From Duganella sp. OV510 (GTDB lineage Bacteria > Pseudomonadota > Gammaproteobacteria > Burkholderiales > Burkholderiaceae_D): a DNA stretch of 64,000 nt. The stretch is from assembly GCF_900100205.1 (NCBI RefSeq), contig NZ_FNEQ01000001.1, positions 496,001-560,000 of the forward strand, read 5' to 3'. The notes beneath the pieces were generated by a model. It did not search any database and was not told the DNA's origin. It saw only the letters and a program-made list of their open reading frames with translations. The position numbers and the translations under genes are program-made. Below, piece after piece: positions 27,136 through 35,999 of the stretch. The first letter of the stretch is position 1, and every line of letters begins with the position of its first letter.

Positions 27136-30100
27136 AAGTCGGTCTCGCCCTCGATCACCAGCGGATACCCGCTGATCGCGCGCGAGGTCTGCATGCCCGC
27201 CATCACCGCCGCCTCCACGCAACCGGCGTTGATGCCGGTCTTGATCCAGTCGCCAGTCAGGAAAAGGTTAGAGAAGCCCGATTGATCGGTACGCAGCCGG
27301 TAACGCGTGCTGCCCGCCACCGACATCACATACCGCTCGGACGGATCAACATTGGCACGCCAATATTGCGCATCAAAGCGCTGCACGCCAGTGGCCTCGC
27401 TGCCATCCACCAGCCAGTTCCACGGGAACGCCCCCGCAGGCCCGGCCGCCGACCAGAGTGACGCAATCTCCTTGCTCAACTGATTGATCGCCCCCTGCTT
27501 CGCCACCTCGGTCATCCTGCGCGGGAAATCATGATCGCTGACCGACGGATAACTCGCCACCGGCAGCGCGCTACAGAAGTACGACACATTGCGCGGGTCC
27601 AGCGGCGCCGGCCAGTCCTCGCGCACCAGCAACTGATCCATCGGCGCCCAGGTATCGTAAGGCTCGGTGAAGCCACTCAGCACCGGCTGCTGACCATCCG
27701 GCTGATAGGCCCAGCCCATCTGCGTCAGATCCTTGTCCAGCCAGACTTGGTAAGCCTGCGTTGCCACCGTCTTCACCTTCTCGGAAGTCGCCAGCAGCGC
27801 CGGGCTTTGCGCCAGCAACTGTGGGCACAATACCGGCAGCGAACCAATCGAAATGCCGAACACCACCTGATCGAAATCGACACCACGCTTCAACGTCAGC
27901 TGCGGCAACTCCTTGCCGAACGCCTCGCGATACACCGCCGGCCAATCCGTCCAATGCGACTCCAGATTGATGCCCTTCTCCTGCAGCAGCGCCGCCTGCG
28001 CCGCATCAATCTGACCATACAGCGGCTCGCTCGGCCAGCAATCCAGCCCCTTCACCGGCACCAGCGGATCATAATCCGCACCGGCCAGCTGCACCTGTTG
28101 CGTCATGCGGATACTGCCGATCTGCGCACCGTCCGGCACCAGTTCCTCCACCTTGTGGAAAAACTTGAACTTCACGCCGCGCTTCAACAACGCCTGATAC
28201 ATCGGCGTAAAGATGGTATCGCCCATCCCCGCCTGCATCTTGAACATGATGCCGCCCTTGTAGGCCAGCCCAATGCGCGCCATCGCCCGCAGCATGGTGC
28301 CCGCCTCCGCGTTCGGCTTGTCGAAATCGCCGTCCTCGTAAGCAAAGATCAGATCATAGAAGCCGCGCACCGGCGCCGACTGCACACACAACTGCTCGTC
28401 GCCACCGTGCTTGCGCAGCCAGTCACGAAAGTCGAGGTCATTGATGACATCAAAGCCATGCTTGATAACGCCATCCGCAAACACGCCCTTCATCACCGTA
28501 ATGCCCAGATCCAGGCAAATGAACAGGCGGCGCACATCGTCCGCCACATCGCCCTCGGCGCGGGCGATCAACTTATCGTAACGCGCATGCAGCTTGCCGC
28601 GCACGCCCGCCATGGCGCCGGCCAGCGCCAGGTGCTGGCCCTCGTCCGCATCCTCCGCCATATTGAACACCATGCCAGTCAGCGCACCAGCCAGCAGCGA
28701 CACATCATCAATCAGCTCCTCCACCGACGAGGTTACGCCCTCCGCCAGGTGATACAGCCAGTCCGGAATGACGCCGGTGTGATGCGGATGCGGCGGCAGC
28801 ACCATTTCCTTGGTCAGATTATCCAGGCTGCGTATCCACTGCTCAATCCAGCCGACCATCGCCACCGCCATCTGCCACAGCGTGATCTTCTGGTCGCCCT
28901 CGCCCGGCTCACCCGGCAAGGTCGGGAACACGATGGACCAGTTATGCCAATGGTCGCCGACCAGCTCGGACAAGGCCACGTAATCGTGCTGCTTGAAAGC
29001 GTCGCGCCAGGTCGCCAGCGGCGAGCCTGCTGGCCGGTCAAGGCTGGCATACGCCTCCTTGATCATCTTGAACGCATTTGAATAGAAGCCGAACCAGATA
29101 TGCAGGCCGTGTTCCTCGATACGCTGTCCCAGTTTGGCATTGCGCCCGCTGGCGCCTTTGCCGCCCAGGCGCCAGCCCTGCTGGTAGACGGTGATATCGT
29201 AGTTATTCTGCCAGCCCGGCTGTTCGGTCAAATAATAAGCCGTGGTCATGGCGCTGACGCCGCCGCCAAGCACCGCGATCTTCTGCGGGGAGATCGCCGA
29301 ATTGTCGACCAGCTCCTCGCCCGGCTGCGCGGTGAAATCGAAGTTCAGGTAATACGGCAGGATGGCCTGCTGCGGTCCCAGCTTCAGGCCCAGCGTCTCG
29401 TTCAGCGGGAAGCTGTCGAAGGCGTGCAGCACCGCCTCATACTCATAAGCCAGCAGCTTGCCACCATGGATTTTCTCGATGGTGGCCGGCGCCGCCAGGA
29501 TGGCCTGGTACACCGCCTTGAGGCCAGCGCTGTCCGGGAACTGCTTGAGGAAGATCTGATCGATGCGTGGATTGCGCAGCAGGGACAGAATGTCCTTCCA
29601 TCCGGCGACATCCATATTGAAGAAATCGGGAATCGACAGGAACAGCTTGATCGCCTCCTCGATCAGGTCTACCCAGTTTTCCAGCGGCGTTTCCTCGCCC
29701 GACTGGTGGGTCGCATTCACCTCCAGCAGCGGATGCATGGCGATCCTGGTGTCCGGCCCGAATGGATGGAAGCCTTTGGCCGACAAGGCGCAGCGCTTTT
29801 CCGAAATCTCATGCTCGCATAAATACTTTGGATAGCCGAACAGCTCACGCCCGTTAATCAGCGCCATCGCATCGTCGACAAAGATATGCGCAGGGTAGTA
29901 ATAGATATGGGCCAGCTCGCCCTCGTCATCCATCGCCCCCACCATGATCCAGGTGACGATGTCGACCTCGGTGATCCAGCCCTTGGCGTGATCGACCGGC
30001 GCCGCCGAATCGGCATGGTTCACCTGCGTGAACGTCATCAGCACATACGGCGAAATCGCCTTGAAGGTCATGCGCGTGCCAGCCACCGCGTTCAGCGTGG

Positions 30101-30233
30101 CGTCGATTGTCGCCTGCAGTTTGGCCGTCTCGCCCTTGACGAAAAAGCCGTACATATCGGAGTTTTTCAACTGCAGCGGTGAATGCATCATCACCGAGCC
30201 GCCCTGATAGATATACGAAGGTCTGGTCGCCAT
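27132..30233 (-). CDS. Acetoacetate decarboxylase-FAD oxidoreductase fusion protein
   Basis: A 1033-residue cytosolic protein with two enzyme domains. Residues about 15-270 resemble acetoacetate decarboxylase: WITEVDIVTW (about 86-95) and GRELFGYPKYL (about 128-138), where Lys136 corresponds to the region of the Schiff-base lysine, although the usual second Lys is Tyr. From about residue 318 a Rossmann dinucleotide site (AVLGGGVSAMTTAYYLTE) and WRLGGKGASGRN open an FAD-dependent oxidoreductase of the phytoene-desaturase/carotenoid-isomerase/amine-oxidase fold, which ends with NLFLTGDWIKTGINAGCVEAAV (about 995-1016). It probably acts on a lipid, isoprenoid or polyketide-like substrate, oxidising or isomerising and perhaps decarboxylating it. 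It is not in an operon. The start at 30233 has a weak AGG ribosome site; the internal MMHSPL at residue 15 is an alternative. Confidence 0.85.
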   Translation of the reverse strand: MATRPSYIYQGGSVMMHSPLQLKNSDMYGFFVKGETAKLQATIDATLNAVAGTRMTFKAISPYVLMTFTQVNHADSAAPVDHAKGWITEVDIVTWIMVGAMDDEGELAHIYYYPAHIFVDDAMALINGRELFGYPKYLCEHEISEKRCALSAKGFHPFGPDTRIAMHPLLEVNATHQSGEETPLENWVDLIEEAIKLFLSIPDFFNMDVAGWKDILSLLRNPRIDQIFLKQFPDSAGLKAVYQAILAAPATIEKIHGGKLLAYEYEAVLHAFDSFPLNETLGLKLGPQQAILPYYLNFDFTAQPGEELVDNSAISPQKIAVLGGGVSAMTTAYYLTEQPGWQNNYDITVYQQGWRLGGKGASGRNAKLGQRIEEHGLHIWFGFYSNAFKMIKEAYASLDRPAGSPLATWRDAFKQHDYVALSELVGDHWHNWSIVFPTLPGEPGEGDQKITLWQMAVAMVGWIEQWIRSLDNLTKEMVLPPHPHHTGVIPDWLYHLAEGVTSSVEELIDDVSLLAGALTGMVFNMAEDADEGQHLALAGAMAGVRGKLHARYDKLIARAEGDVADDVRRLFICLDLGITVMKGVFADGVIKHGFDVINDLDFRDWLRKHGGDEQLCVQSAPVRGFYDLIFAYEDGDFDKPNAEAGTMLRAMARIGLAYKGGIMFKMQAGMGDTIFTPMYQALLKRGVKFKFFHKVEELVPDGAQIGSIRMTQQVQLAGADYDPLVPVKGLDCWPSEPLYGQIDAAQAALLQEKGINLESHWTDWPAVYREAFGKELPQLTLKRGVDFDQVVFGISIGSLPVLCPQLLAQSPALLATSEKVKTVATQAYQVWLDKDLTQMGWAYQPDGQQPVLSGFTEPYDTWAPMDQLLVREDWPAPLDPRNVSYFCSALPVASYPSVSDHDFPRRMTEVAKQGAINQLSKEIASLWSAAGPAGAFPWNWLVDGSEATGVQRFDAQYWRANVDPSERYVMSVAGSTRYRLRTDQSGFSNLFLTGDWIKTGINAGCVEAAVMAGMQTSRAISGYPLVIEGETDF

Positions 30234-30320
30234 GGCCTCACAAAGAAGAAGTGGAGAATCCTCTTAGTGTATTCAGTTCCAGCACTGTTGCCAAAAATAA
30301 ATCGACCTGCCCGGTGTAGA

Positions 30321-30890
30321 ATGCCACGCATGGACCATCCGACCCACAAGCCCGACGGCCGCACCGCCATCCTGCTACCTTCCGGCTTTGTACTCGACCT
30401 GATGACGCCGGACGCCAGCGGCATGCCGATCAGCGACATCGCGCTATGCCTGTCGTCGCAGCCGCGCTGGGGTGGCGCCGCGCGGCCGTGGTATTCGGTG
30501 GCGGAGCACTGCATCATGGTGTCAAAGATTGTGCGGCCAGAGCTGGCTTACGCGGCGCTGATGCACGACTGTGAAGAATTCCTCGGCGACTGGCCATCAC
30601 CGGTGAAGGTCATGCTGGGCCGCGCCTACGTCAAGCAGCGCGTGCACCCGGTGAAGGAAGCGCTGCGCCGCCGCTTCGGCTTCCAGGACGACCTGCCCGA
30701 GATCAAGCACGCAGACCTGGTCTGCATGGCCACCGAACTGCGCGACCTGCTGCCGCCGGCATGGATGGAATGGGGACATTTGCCGCCGCCAGCCGCCGAA
30801 CGGATCGTGCCGGTCGGGCCGGAGCAGGCCTACCGCCTGTTCCTGGAACGCTACGAGGAACTGCGGCACCTCGCGACTGAGCCGGCTTAG
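30321..30890 (+). CDS. HD-domain phosphohydrolase, YfbR-like
   Basis: A 189-residue soluble protein. The HD metal site is spread over HCIMV (His, about 56), LMHDCEEFLGDW (His-Asp, about 74-85) and HADLVCMATE (about 132-141), matching the HD superfamily enzymes like YfbR that dephosphorylate deoxynucleoside monophosphates. The ATG at 30321 or the ATG at 30330 (MDHPTHKPDG) could be the start; the longer frame to 30183 is unlikely. It is divergent from the fusion oxidoreductase gene and converges on the LacI gene with a four-base overlap. Confidence 0.8.
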   Translation: MPRMDHPTHKPDGRTAILLPSGFVLDLMTPDASGMPISDIALCLSSQPRWGGAARPWYSVAEHCIMVSKIVRPELAYAALMHDCEEFLGDWPSPVKVMLGRAYVKQRVHPVKEALRRRFGFQDDLPEIKHADLVCMATELRDLLPPAWMEWGHLPPPAAERIVPVGPEQAYRLFLERYEELRHLATEPA

Positions 30891-31957
30891 CCCTCTGCCG
30901 GCGCGGTCGACTCGCGCACTTCCAGCGTGTACGGCATCAGCTGGTGGCGTGGCACCACCTCATGGCCGGCGCGGCGCTCGCGTACATGATCGACGATCAT
31001 CTCGACCGCAGCGCGGCCCATGTCGCCAATCGGCTGGTGAATGGTGGTCAGTTCCGGCCACACCGTCACGGCTACCGGCGTATCATCGAAACCGGCGATG
31101 GCGATATCTTCCGGCACCTGCAAATGCATGCCATGCGCCACCGCGATCGCCGCCGCCGCCATATCGTCGTTACTGGCAAAGATCGCTGTCGGCCGCACTT
31201 TCTGCGACAGTAGCTCACGCGCCGCCACCAGGCCGGAACGATAGGTGAACATCCCCTGCGCGATGCGCTCGGCCGGCACCGGCAAGCCTTCCTCGCGCAT
31301 AGTATCGATAAACGCCTGGTAGCGCAGTTGCGCCGGCGTGTGCTCCGGATCGCCCTTGATGAAGGCGATGTCCTTGTGGCCGGCCGACAGCAGGTATTTG
31401 GTCATCGAGCGCGCGCCGTCATAGTCGTCGATGCGCACGGCCGAAGCCTGCGGCGACGGCTTGGCGGTGGCCACCGCCACGGTCGGCATGCCGATTTCCT
31501 TCAGGTGCTTCAACGCCGAACGTGAGTCGCACAGCGGCGGTGGCACCAGGATGCCGTCCGCGCCCATGGCGATCAGGCGCTCGATGGCCTTGCGCTGGGT
31601 CTTCAGGTCTTCGCAGTGTTCGAGGATCAGCTCCGCGCCGCTGCGGTTGCATTGGCCCATAGCACCAACCAGAAAGGCGCTGAGAAAGGCCGCGCTCGGA
31701 TTACTGTAGAGCAATCCCACACGCAGCGTGCCGACGCGCGCCGCGCGCGCCGCCACGTTGACCGTGTAACCCAGTTCCCCGATCGCCTTCATCACCTTCT
31801 CGCGCGTCTTCTCGCTGACATGGGCATTGCCGTTGATGACGCGCGACACTGTCATGCCTGATACGCGGGCGCGCTCGGCGACATCGTACAGGGTGACGTT
31901 GGTGGCGGGACGCACCGGCTCTTCTTTGGCGGCTGGGCTCTTTGGGGCACGTGGCAT
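30887..31957 (-). CDS. LacI-family regulator of the uronate/polysaccharide operon
   Basis: A 356-residue repressor. The N-terminal helix-turn-helix (NVTLYDVAERARVSGMTVSR, about 20-39) and hinge helix (about 62-72) are typical LacI features; the periplasmic-binding-protein-like sugar domain follows with ILVPPPL and AGFDDTPVAVTVWPELTTIH. A 14-residue basic/Pro extension precedes the HTH. It is divergent from kduI; two matching sites TGTTATCGAT lie in the shared intergenic region, one next to its own start and one over the kduI promoter. It therefore likely represses the ten-gene operon and itself, with a uronate-derived metabolite as inducer (inference). Confidence 0.92.
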   Translation of the reverse strand: MPRAPKSPAAKEEPVRPATNVTLYDVAERARVSGMTVSRVINGNAHVSEKTREKVMKAIGELGYTVNVAARAARVGTLRVGLLYSNPSAAFLSAFLVGAMGQCNRSGAELILEHCEDLKTQRKAIERLIAMGADGILVPPPLCDSRSALKHLKEIGMPTVAVATAKPSPQASAVRIDDYDGARSMTKYLLSAGHKDIAFIKGDPEHTPAQLRYQAFIDTMREEGLPVPAERIAQGMFTYRSGLVAARELLSQKVRPTAIFASNDDMAAAAIAVAHGMHLQVPEDIAIAGFDDTPVAVTVWPELTTIHQPIGDMGRAAVEMIVDHVRERRAGHEVVPRHQLMPYTLEVRESTAPAEG

Positions 31958-31969
31958 TTTGCTAGCTCA

Positions 31970-31983
31970 TGTTATCGATTAAA
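31970..31983. promoter_or_regulatory. Operator site 1, next to the LacI gene
   Basis: TGTTATCGATTAAA contains TGTTATCGAT, identical to the inverse strand of the site at 32121-32134. Position 13 bases upstream of the LacI-family start suits autoregulation. Confidence 0.5.
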
Positions 31984-32091
31984 TTTTCGCCATCCTACCG
32001 CAGATGGCCATTCTCCGCAAAAAAACCTGAAGTTTTGCTACATCGCCCGCTATTTCGGTGCTTAGGCCGGATGGCCGGTTACGAATGTGCT

Positions 32092-32121
32092 TTGCATTTC
32101 TCAAAAAACTTCTGCTAGAAT
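32092..32121 (+). promoter_or_regulatory. Likely promoter of the kdu operon
   Basis: TTGCAT (32092-32097) and TAGAAT (32116-32121) with an 18-base spacer fit sigma70. The operator site begins at the last base of the -10 element, so a bound LacI-family protein would block the start of transcription. Confidence 0.6.
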
Positions 32122-32134
32122 GTGATCGATAACA
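32121..32134. promoter_or_regulatory. Operator site 2, over the kduI transcription start
   Basis: TGTGATCGATAACA is a near-palindrome with central ATCGAT and a right half identical to TGTTATCGAT of site 1. Two copies flanking one divergent region point to the adjacent LacI-family regulator. Confidence 0.6.
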
Positions 32135-32163
32135 AATTTATGAACATGCAGGAGACAAGCACC

Positions 32164-33012
32164 ATGTTTGACAAGACCTACTACGCCACCCATCCGGACA
32201 TGATGGCGCAGGCCAGCAATGAAGACCTGCGCCAGCGCTACCTGATCGGCGATCTTTTCCGCCCGGGAGCCATCGCGCTGAACTACAGTCACGACGAACG
32301 TTTCATCATCGGCGGCGCGCTGCCGATGGATACCGCGCTGGTCTTGCCCCTGCAGCCGGCTACGCCAGGCGACGGTGCCGTGCCCTTCCTGACGCGGCGC
32401 GAACTGGGCATCATCAACGTCGGCGCAGGCAGCGGCCGCGTGACGGTCGATGGTATTGTCACCGCACTGGCAGCGCGTGACGGCCTGTATGTGCCAATGG
32501 GCTGCCAGTCGGTGGAATTCAGCTCGGACGACGCAGCCAATCCGGCCCGCTACTACCTCGCCTCGACGCCGGCGCACGCCCGCTATGAACTGAAGAAGAT
32601 AGACCATGCCACCGCTGTGCCGCTGGAGCGCGGCAGCCTGGAAACCGCCAACGCACGCACCATCTATCAGTACGTGATACCCGGCGTGTGTCAGTCGGCG
32701 CAGCTGCTGCTGGGCCTCACCGAACTGAAGACCGGCAGCGTGTGGAACACCATGCCGCCCCACCTGCACGAGCGCCGCTCGGAGGTGTACTTCTACTTCA
32801 ACGTGGCGCCGGATCAGCGCATCTTCCACTTCATGGGCCAGCCGGACGCCGCGCGTCACATCGTGGTCGAGAACGAGCAAGCCGTATTGTCGCCGCCATG
32901 GTCAATCCACATGGGGTCAGGCACCGCCAATTACGCCTTCATCTGGGCCATGGGCGGCGAGAACCTCGACTACACCGACATGAATGTGCTCGACATCTGC
33001 CAGCTGAAATAA
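32164..33012 (+). CDS. kduI: KduI, 5-dehydro-4-deoxy-D-glucuronate isomerase
   Basis: A 282-residue cupin isomerase that converts 5-keto-4-deoxyuronate (4-deoxy-L-threo-5-hexosulose uronate) to 3-deoxy-D-glycero-2,5-hexodiulosonate in the cytoplasm. The zinc site is visible as [13 protein letters not shown] (about 200-212) and WSIHMGSG (about 247-254), matching E. coli Kdu[18 protein letters not shown] just before is also conserved. The start ATG 32164 is nine bases after an AGGAG ribosome site; the longer frame from 32122 lacks one and would read over the operator. It is the first gene of the operon and lies nine bases before kduD. Confidence 0.95.
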   Translation: MFDKTYYATHPDMMAQASNEDLRQRYLIGDLFRPGAIALNYSHDERFIIGGALPMDTALVLPLQPATPGDGAVPFLTRRELGIINVGAGSGRVTVDGIVTALAARDGLYVPMGCQSVEFSSDDAANPARYYLASTPAHARYELKKIDHATAVPLERGSLETANARTIYQYVIPGVCQSAQLLLGLTELKTGSVWNTMPPHLHERRSEVYFYFNVAPDQRIFHFMGQPDAARHIVVENEQAVLSPPWSIHMGSGTANYAFIWAMGGENLDYTDMNVLDICQLK

Positions 33013-33021
33013 GGAGCATCC

Positions 33022-33828
33022 ATGCAGAATTTGTTCGATCTGGACGGCCGGGTCGCCCTGGTCACGGGCGCCAATACCGGCCTGGGGCAAGCGATCGCGG
33101 TGGCACTGGCGCAGGCTGGCGCGGACATCGTGCTCGCCGGCCGCAGCGATCCTGCGGCCACCGTTGAACAGGTGCTGGCCAGCGGCCGTCGCTGCCACAG
33201 CGTGTACGCTGATCTCCTGCCAGGTACGCTTTCCGTCGCCGCTTCGGCAGCGCCGTCCGGCAGTGTGACGCAGACAGGCGGGCTGGCGGGCGTGGTTGAC
33301 CAGGCACTGGCCGCATTCGGCCGGCTGGACATCCTGGTCAACAACGCCGGCATCATCCGCCGCGCCGATGCCACCGATGTCACCGAGGAGGACTGGGATG
33401 CGGTGGTCGACACCAATTTGAAATCGATGTTCTTCCTGTCGCAGGCAGCGGCGCGCCACATGCTGGTCAATGGCGGCGGCAAGATCATCAACATCGCCTC
33501 GCTGCTGTCGTTCCAGGGCGGCATACGCGTGCCGGCCTACGCTGCCAGCAAAAGTGGCGTGGCCGGATTGACGCACGCGCTGGCAAATGAATGGGCCGCG
33601 CGCGGCGTCAACGTCAACGCCATCGCACCTGGCTATTTCGCCACCAATAACACCGAAGCGCTGCGCAACGACGCTGTGCGCGAGCCGCAGATTTTGGCAC
33701 GCATTCCGGCCGGGCGCTGGGGCCAGCCGGACGATCTCGCCGGCGCCGCCGTGTTCCTGTCCAGCCGCGCCAGCGACTACGTGCACGGCGTCGTACTGCC
33801 GGTGGATGGCGGGTGGCTGGCACGATGA
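33022..33828 (+). CDS. kduD: KduD, 2-dehydro-3-deoxy-D-gluconate 5-dehydrogenase
   Basis: A 268-residue short-chain dehydrogenase that reduces 3-deoxy-2,5-hexodiulosonate to 2-keto-3-deoxygluconate with NAD(P)H. TGANTGLGQ is the cofactor loop, NNAG and the active site Ser (INIASLLSFQGG) with YAASK follow, and the end VDGGWLAR is the typical KduD tail. Compared with the usual length near 253 it has an insert of about 17-22 residues at about 66-88 (Ala/Ser/Gly/Thr-rich). The ATG follows AAGGAG. Its stop overlaps the kdgK start by four bases (ATGA). Confidence 0.93.
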   Translation: MQNLFDLDGRVALVTGANTGLGQAIAVALAQAGADIVLAGRSDPAATVEQVLASGRRCHSVYADLLPGTLSVAASAAPSGSVTQTGGLAGVVDQALAAFGRLDILVNNAGIIRRADATDVTEEDWDAVVDTNLKSMFFLSQAAARHMLVNGGGKIINIASLLSFQGGIRVPAYAASKSGVAGLTHALANEWAARGVNVNAIAPGYFATNNTEALRNDAVREPQILARIPAGRWGQPDDLAGAAVFLSSRASDYVHGVVLPVDGGWLAR

Positions 33829-34946
33829 GCCTCTTCCCGTACAACAGCGGCCCGGTGGTCTGCTTCGGCGAACTGCTGCTGCGCCTTGGCGCACCGCGCG
33901 GTGAACTGCTGGAACAGGCGCGCGCGCTCGACGTCCACGTCGGCGGCGCAGAAGCCAATGTCGCCGCCTCGCTCGCACGCCTCGGCCACGCCGCCAGCTT
34001 CGTCAGCACCGTTCCCGACAACCCGCTCGGCCGGCATGCCCGCGACGTACTGCGCAGCCACGGCGTAGATGTCGCCGCGCTCGAACTGGCGCGAGCCACG
34101 CCAACGCACCGTGTCGCGGCCACGCAAGACGCCGCACGCGCTCTCCCCGCTATGCCGATTGCCGCAGCTGGCCCAGCGTCCGATATCGTAACGGGCCGCA
34201 TGGGCCTCTACTTCCTGACACCGGGGGCCGGCAACCGTGCTGCCGACATTATTTACGACCGCGCTGGCTCGGCCTTCGCGCTGCGTCCTGCCGCCAGCTA
34301 CGACTGGGATGAGCTGTTGGCCGGCGCGGGCTGGCTGCACGTTTCCGGTATTAACGCTGCCGTCAGCGACGAAGCGGCACGCGCCACGCTGGATGCCTTA
34401 CAAACCGCGCGCCGCCTCGGGGTGCTGGTCTCCTTCGACGGCAACTACCGCGCCAAACTGTGGGCCGCACGCGGCGAAGACGGCGCCGTCACATTAGCGC
34501 AAATCCTGGCCTGCGCCGACCTGGCCTTCATCGACCAACGCGATATCGCCCTGCTACTCAACGATACACAGCTAGCCCAGGGCGAACAAACGACAGCCAC
34601 ACTGGCCGCCTTCCATGCATTTCCGACACTGCAAGCCATCGCCTGTTCCACGCGCCGCCAGCACAGCATCGACCACCACGAACTGTCGGCCGCCCTGTAC
34701 ACGCGCAACGGCATCAACCTGGCGCCGGCGCGGCAGATCAACGGCATCATCGACCGCATCGGCACTGGCGACGCTTTCGCCGCCGGCTTCCTGCATGGCC
34801 TGCTGCGCGGCTGGCAGGAGCCAGACACACTGACTTTCGCCCTGGCAGCCGCCTGCGCGAAGCACAGCATCGTCGGTGATATTCACCCGCTGGACGAAGC
34901 GCAAATCCTGCAATCCATGGAAGGCAAGCACGATGTCTGCCGCTGA
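33825..34946 (+). CDS. kdgK: KdgK, 2-keto-3-deoxygluconate kinase (PfkB family)
   Basis: A 373-residue ribokinase-like enzyme that phosphorylates 2-keto-3-deoxygluconate to the 6-phosphate. FGELLLRLGAP is the family start, GGAEANVAASLARLG the substrate-side motif, GRMGLYFLTPGAGNRAADII the typical KdgK lid text and RIGTGDAFAAGFLHGLL holds the catalytic Asp. It is longer than usual because of an Ala/Pro-rich insert at about 95-124. It follows kduD with an ATGA overlap and overlaps the next gene by 14 bases. KDPG aldolase, the next enzyme of the pathway, is not in the window. Confidence 0.9.
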   Translation: MSLFPYNSGPVVCFGELLLRLGAPRGELLEQARALDVHVGGAEANVAASLARLGHAASFVSTVPDNPLGRHARDVLRSHGVDVAALELARATPTHRVAATQDAARALPAMPIAAAGPASDIVTGRMGLYFLTPGAGNRAADIIYDRAGSAFALRPAASYDWDELLAGAGWLHVSGINAAVSDEAARATLDALQTARRLGVLVSFDGNYRAKLWAARGEDGAVTLAQILACADLAFIDQRDIALLLNDTQLAQGEQTTATLAAFHAFPTLQAIACSTRRQHSIDHHELSAALYTRNGINLAPARQINGIIDRIGTGDAFAAGFLHGLLRGWQEPDTLTFALAAACAKHSIVGDIHPLDEAQILQSMEGKHDVCR

Positions 34947-35997
34947 AATGAAACACATCGCGCGGCCGCCTATGTGGCGTCTCGAATGGGACCACGGCAG
35001 CGCCGAAGTGCAAGCCCTGGGTGGCATGCTTGGCCCCCTGCACTTCCGCCTCGACGCCGAACGCGACCTGCAAGTGATGCACGTCGCCCCTTGGGCCGGC
35101 ACGGTCGACTCCATGGGCCTGCCCGGCATGCTGCGACGCATGCGTGGCGAATGGCCATGCGTCCCGTTCGGCCGCACCGACCTGCCACCCGACTTGCCGC
35201 AAGGCTGGACCGCACTGGCGCCGGACGACCGCTGGCCGCACGGCTACGCCTCCAATCACCGTTGGCGCTGCAAGCACGCAGACCAGCAAAGCATTTGCCT
35301 GGAGATCGACTATCCCGAAGACTCGCCCGTCGCCAGCATCGAACGCCACATCAGCGTCGTGCAAGGTGCAGCAGCGCTGGACATCACACTCACCATCCAC
35401 CCGCGCCGAAGCACGCAACTGCCGGCCGGCCTGCATCCCACCTTCCGCTTGCCGCAGCCGCACGGCCGCGTCACGCTGGAACTGGGCCGCCACGAAGGCA
35501 TCTACAGCTACCCAAGCAGCAGCGCTGGCGCCGTCAGCCGCCTGCTGCCTGATACCCGCTCCGCTCAGCTGAATGCACTGGCCGGCATCCACGGACCGCT
35601 GGACCTGAGCCGACTGCCACTCACCGACGACGGCGAAGAGCTGCTGCAAGTCCGCGCACTCACCGCCATTGACGGCGCGGCGCCATTCAGCCTGCACTAC
35701 CAGGACTACAGCGCCCACGTCGGCATGTGGTGGAATCCTCAGCAGTTCCCCGACCTGATGCTGTGGCTCAGCAACCGGGGCCGCCCCGAATTTCCATGGC
35801 AAAGCCGCCACGTCGCATTGGGCGCCGAACCGGTCAACAGCGTGTTTGACCTGAGCCGCGTGGCGCAACCGCCGGCCGGTCACCCGCTCAGCGACAGGCT
35901 CGGCATCCTGCTGCAAGCCGGCGAAGCCTGGACCACCCGTTACCGCATCGCCGCCTGGAGCGGCATCTTGCCAGCAGGGCTGGCGCCAGACTACTGA
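34933..35997 (+). CDS. Aldose 1-epimerase-like (mutarotase-fold) protein
   Basis: A 354-residue soluble protein of the galactose-mutarotase-like beta-sandwich type. The fold is suggested by the order of beta-rich segments: WRLEWDHGSAEVQALGGMLG near the N terminus, LPAGLHPTFRLPQP (about 160-173), and the C-terminal PFSLHYQDYSAHVGMWWNP and FPWQSRHVALGAEPV text. Mutarotases interconvert sugar anomers; the exact sugar is not known. The catalytic His/Glu pair could not be assigned with certainty. A GGAAGG ribosome site precedes ATG 34933, which lies inside the end of kdgK. It is a middle gene of the operon. Confidence 0.65.
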   Translation: MSAAEMKHIARPPMWRLEWDHGSAEVQALGGMLGPLHFRLDAERDLQVMHVAPWAGTVDSMGLPGMLRRMRGEWPCVPFGRTDLPPDLPQGWTALAPDDRWPHGYASNHRWRCKHADQQSICLEIDYPEDSPVASIERHISVVQGAAALDITLTIHPRRSTQLPAGLHPTFRLPQPHGRVTLELGRHEGIYSYPSSSAGAVSRLLPDTRSAQLNALAGIHGPLDLSRLPLTDDGEELLQVRALTAIDGAAPFSLHYQDYSAHVGMWWNPQQFPDLMLWLSNRGRPEFPWQSRHVALGAEPVNSVFDLSRVAQPPAGHPLSDRLGILLQAGEAWTTRYRIAAWSGILPAGLAPDY

Positions 35998-35999
35998 CC

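Noticed and set aside
33022..33828. Possible frameshift in kduD because of its extra residues
   Set aside because: The frame is continuous and the conserved motifs before and after the insert are in the same frame, so it is an in-frame insert rather than a broken gene.
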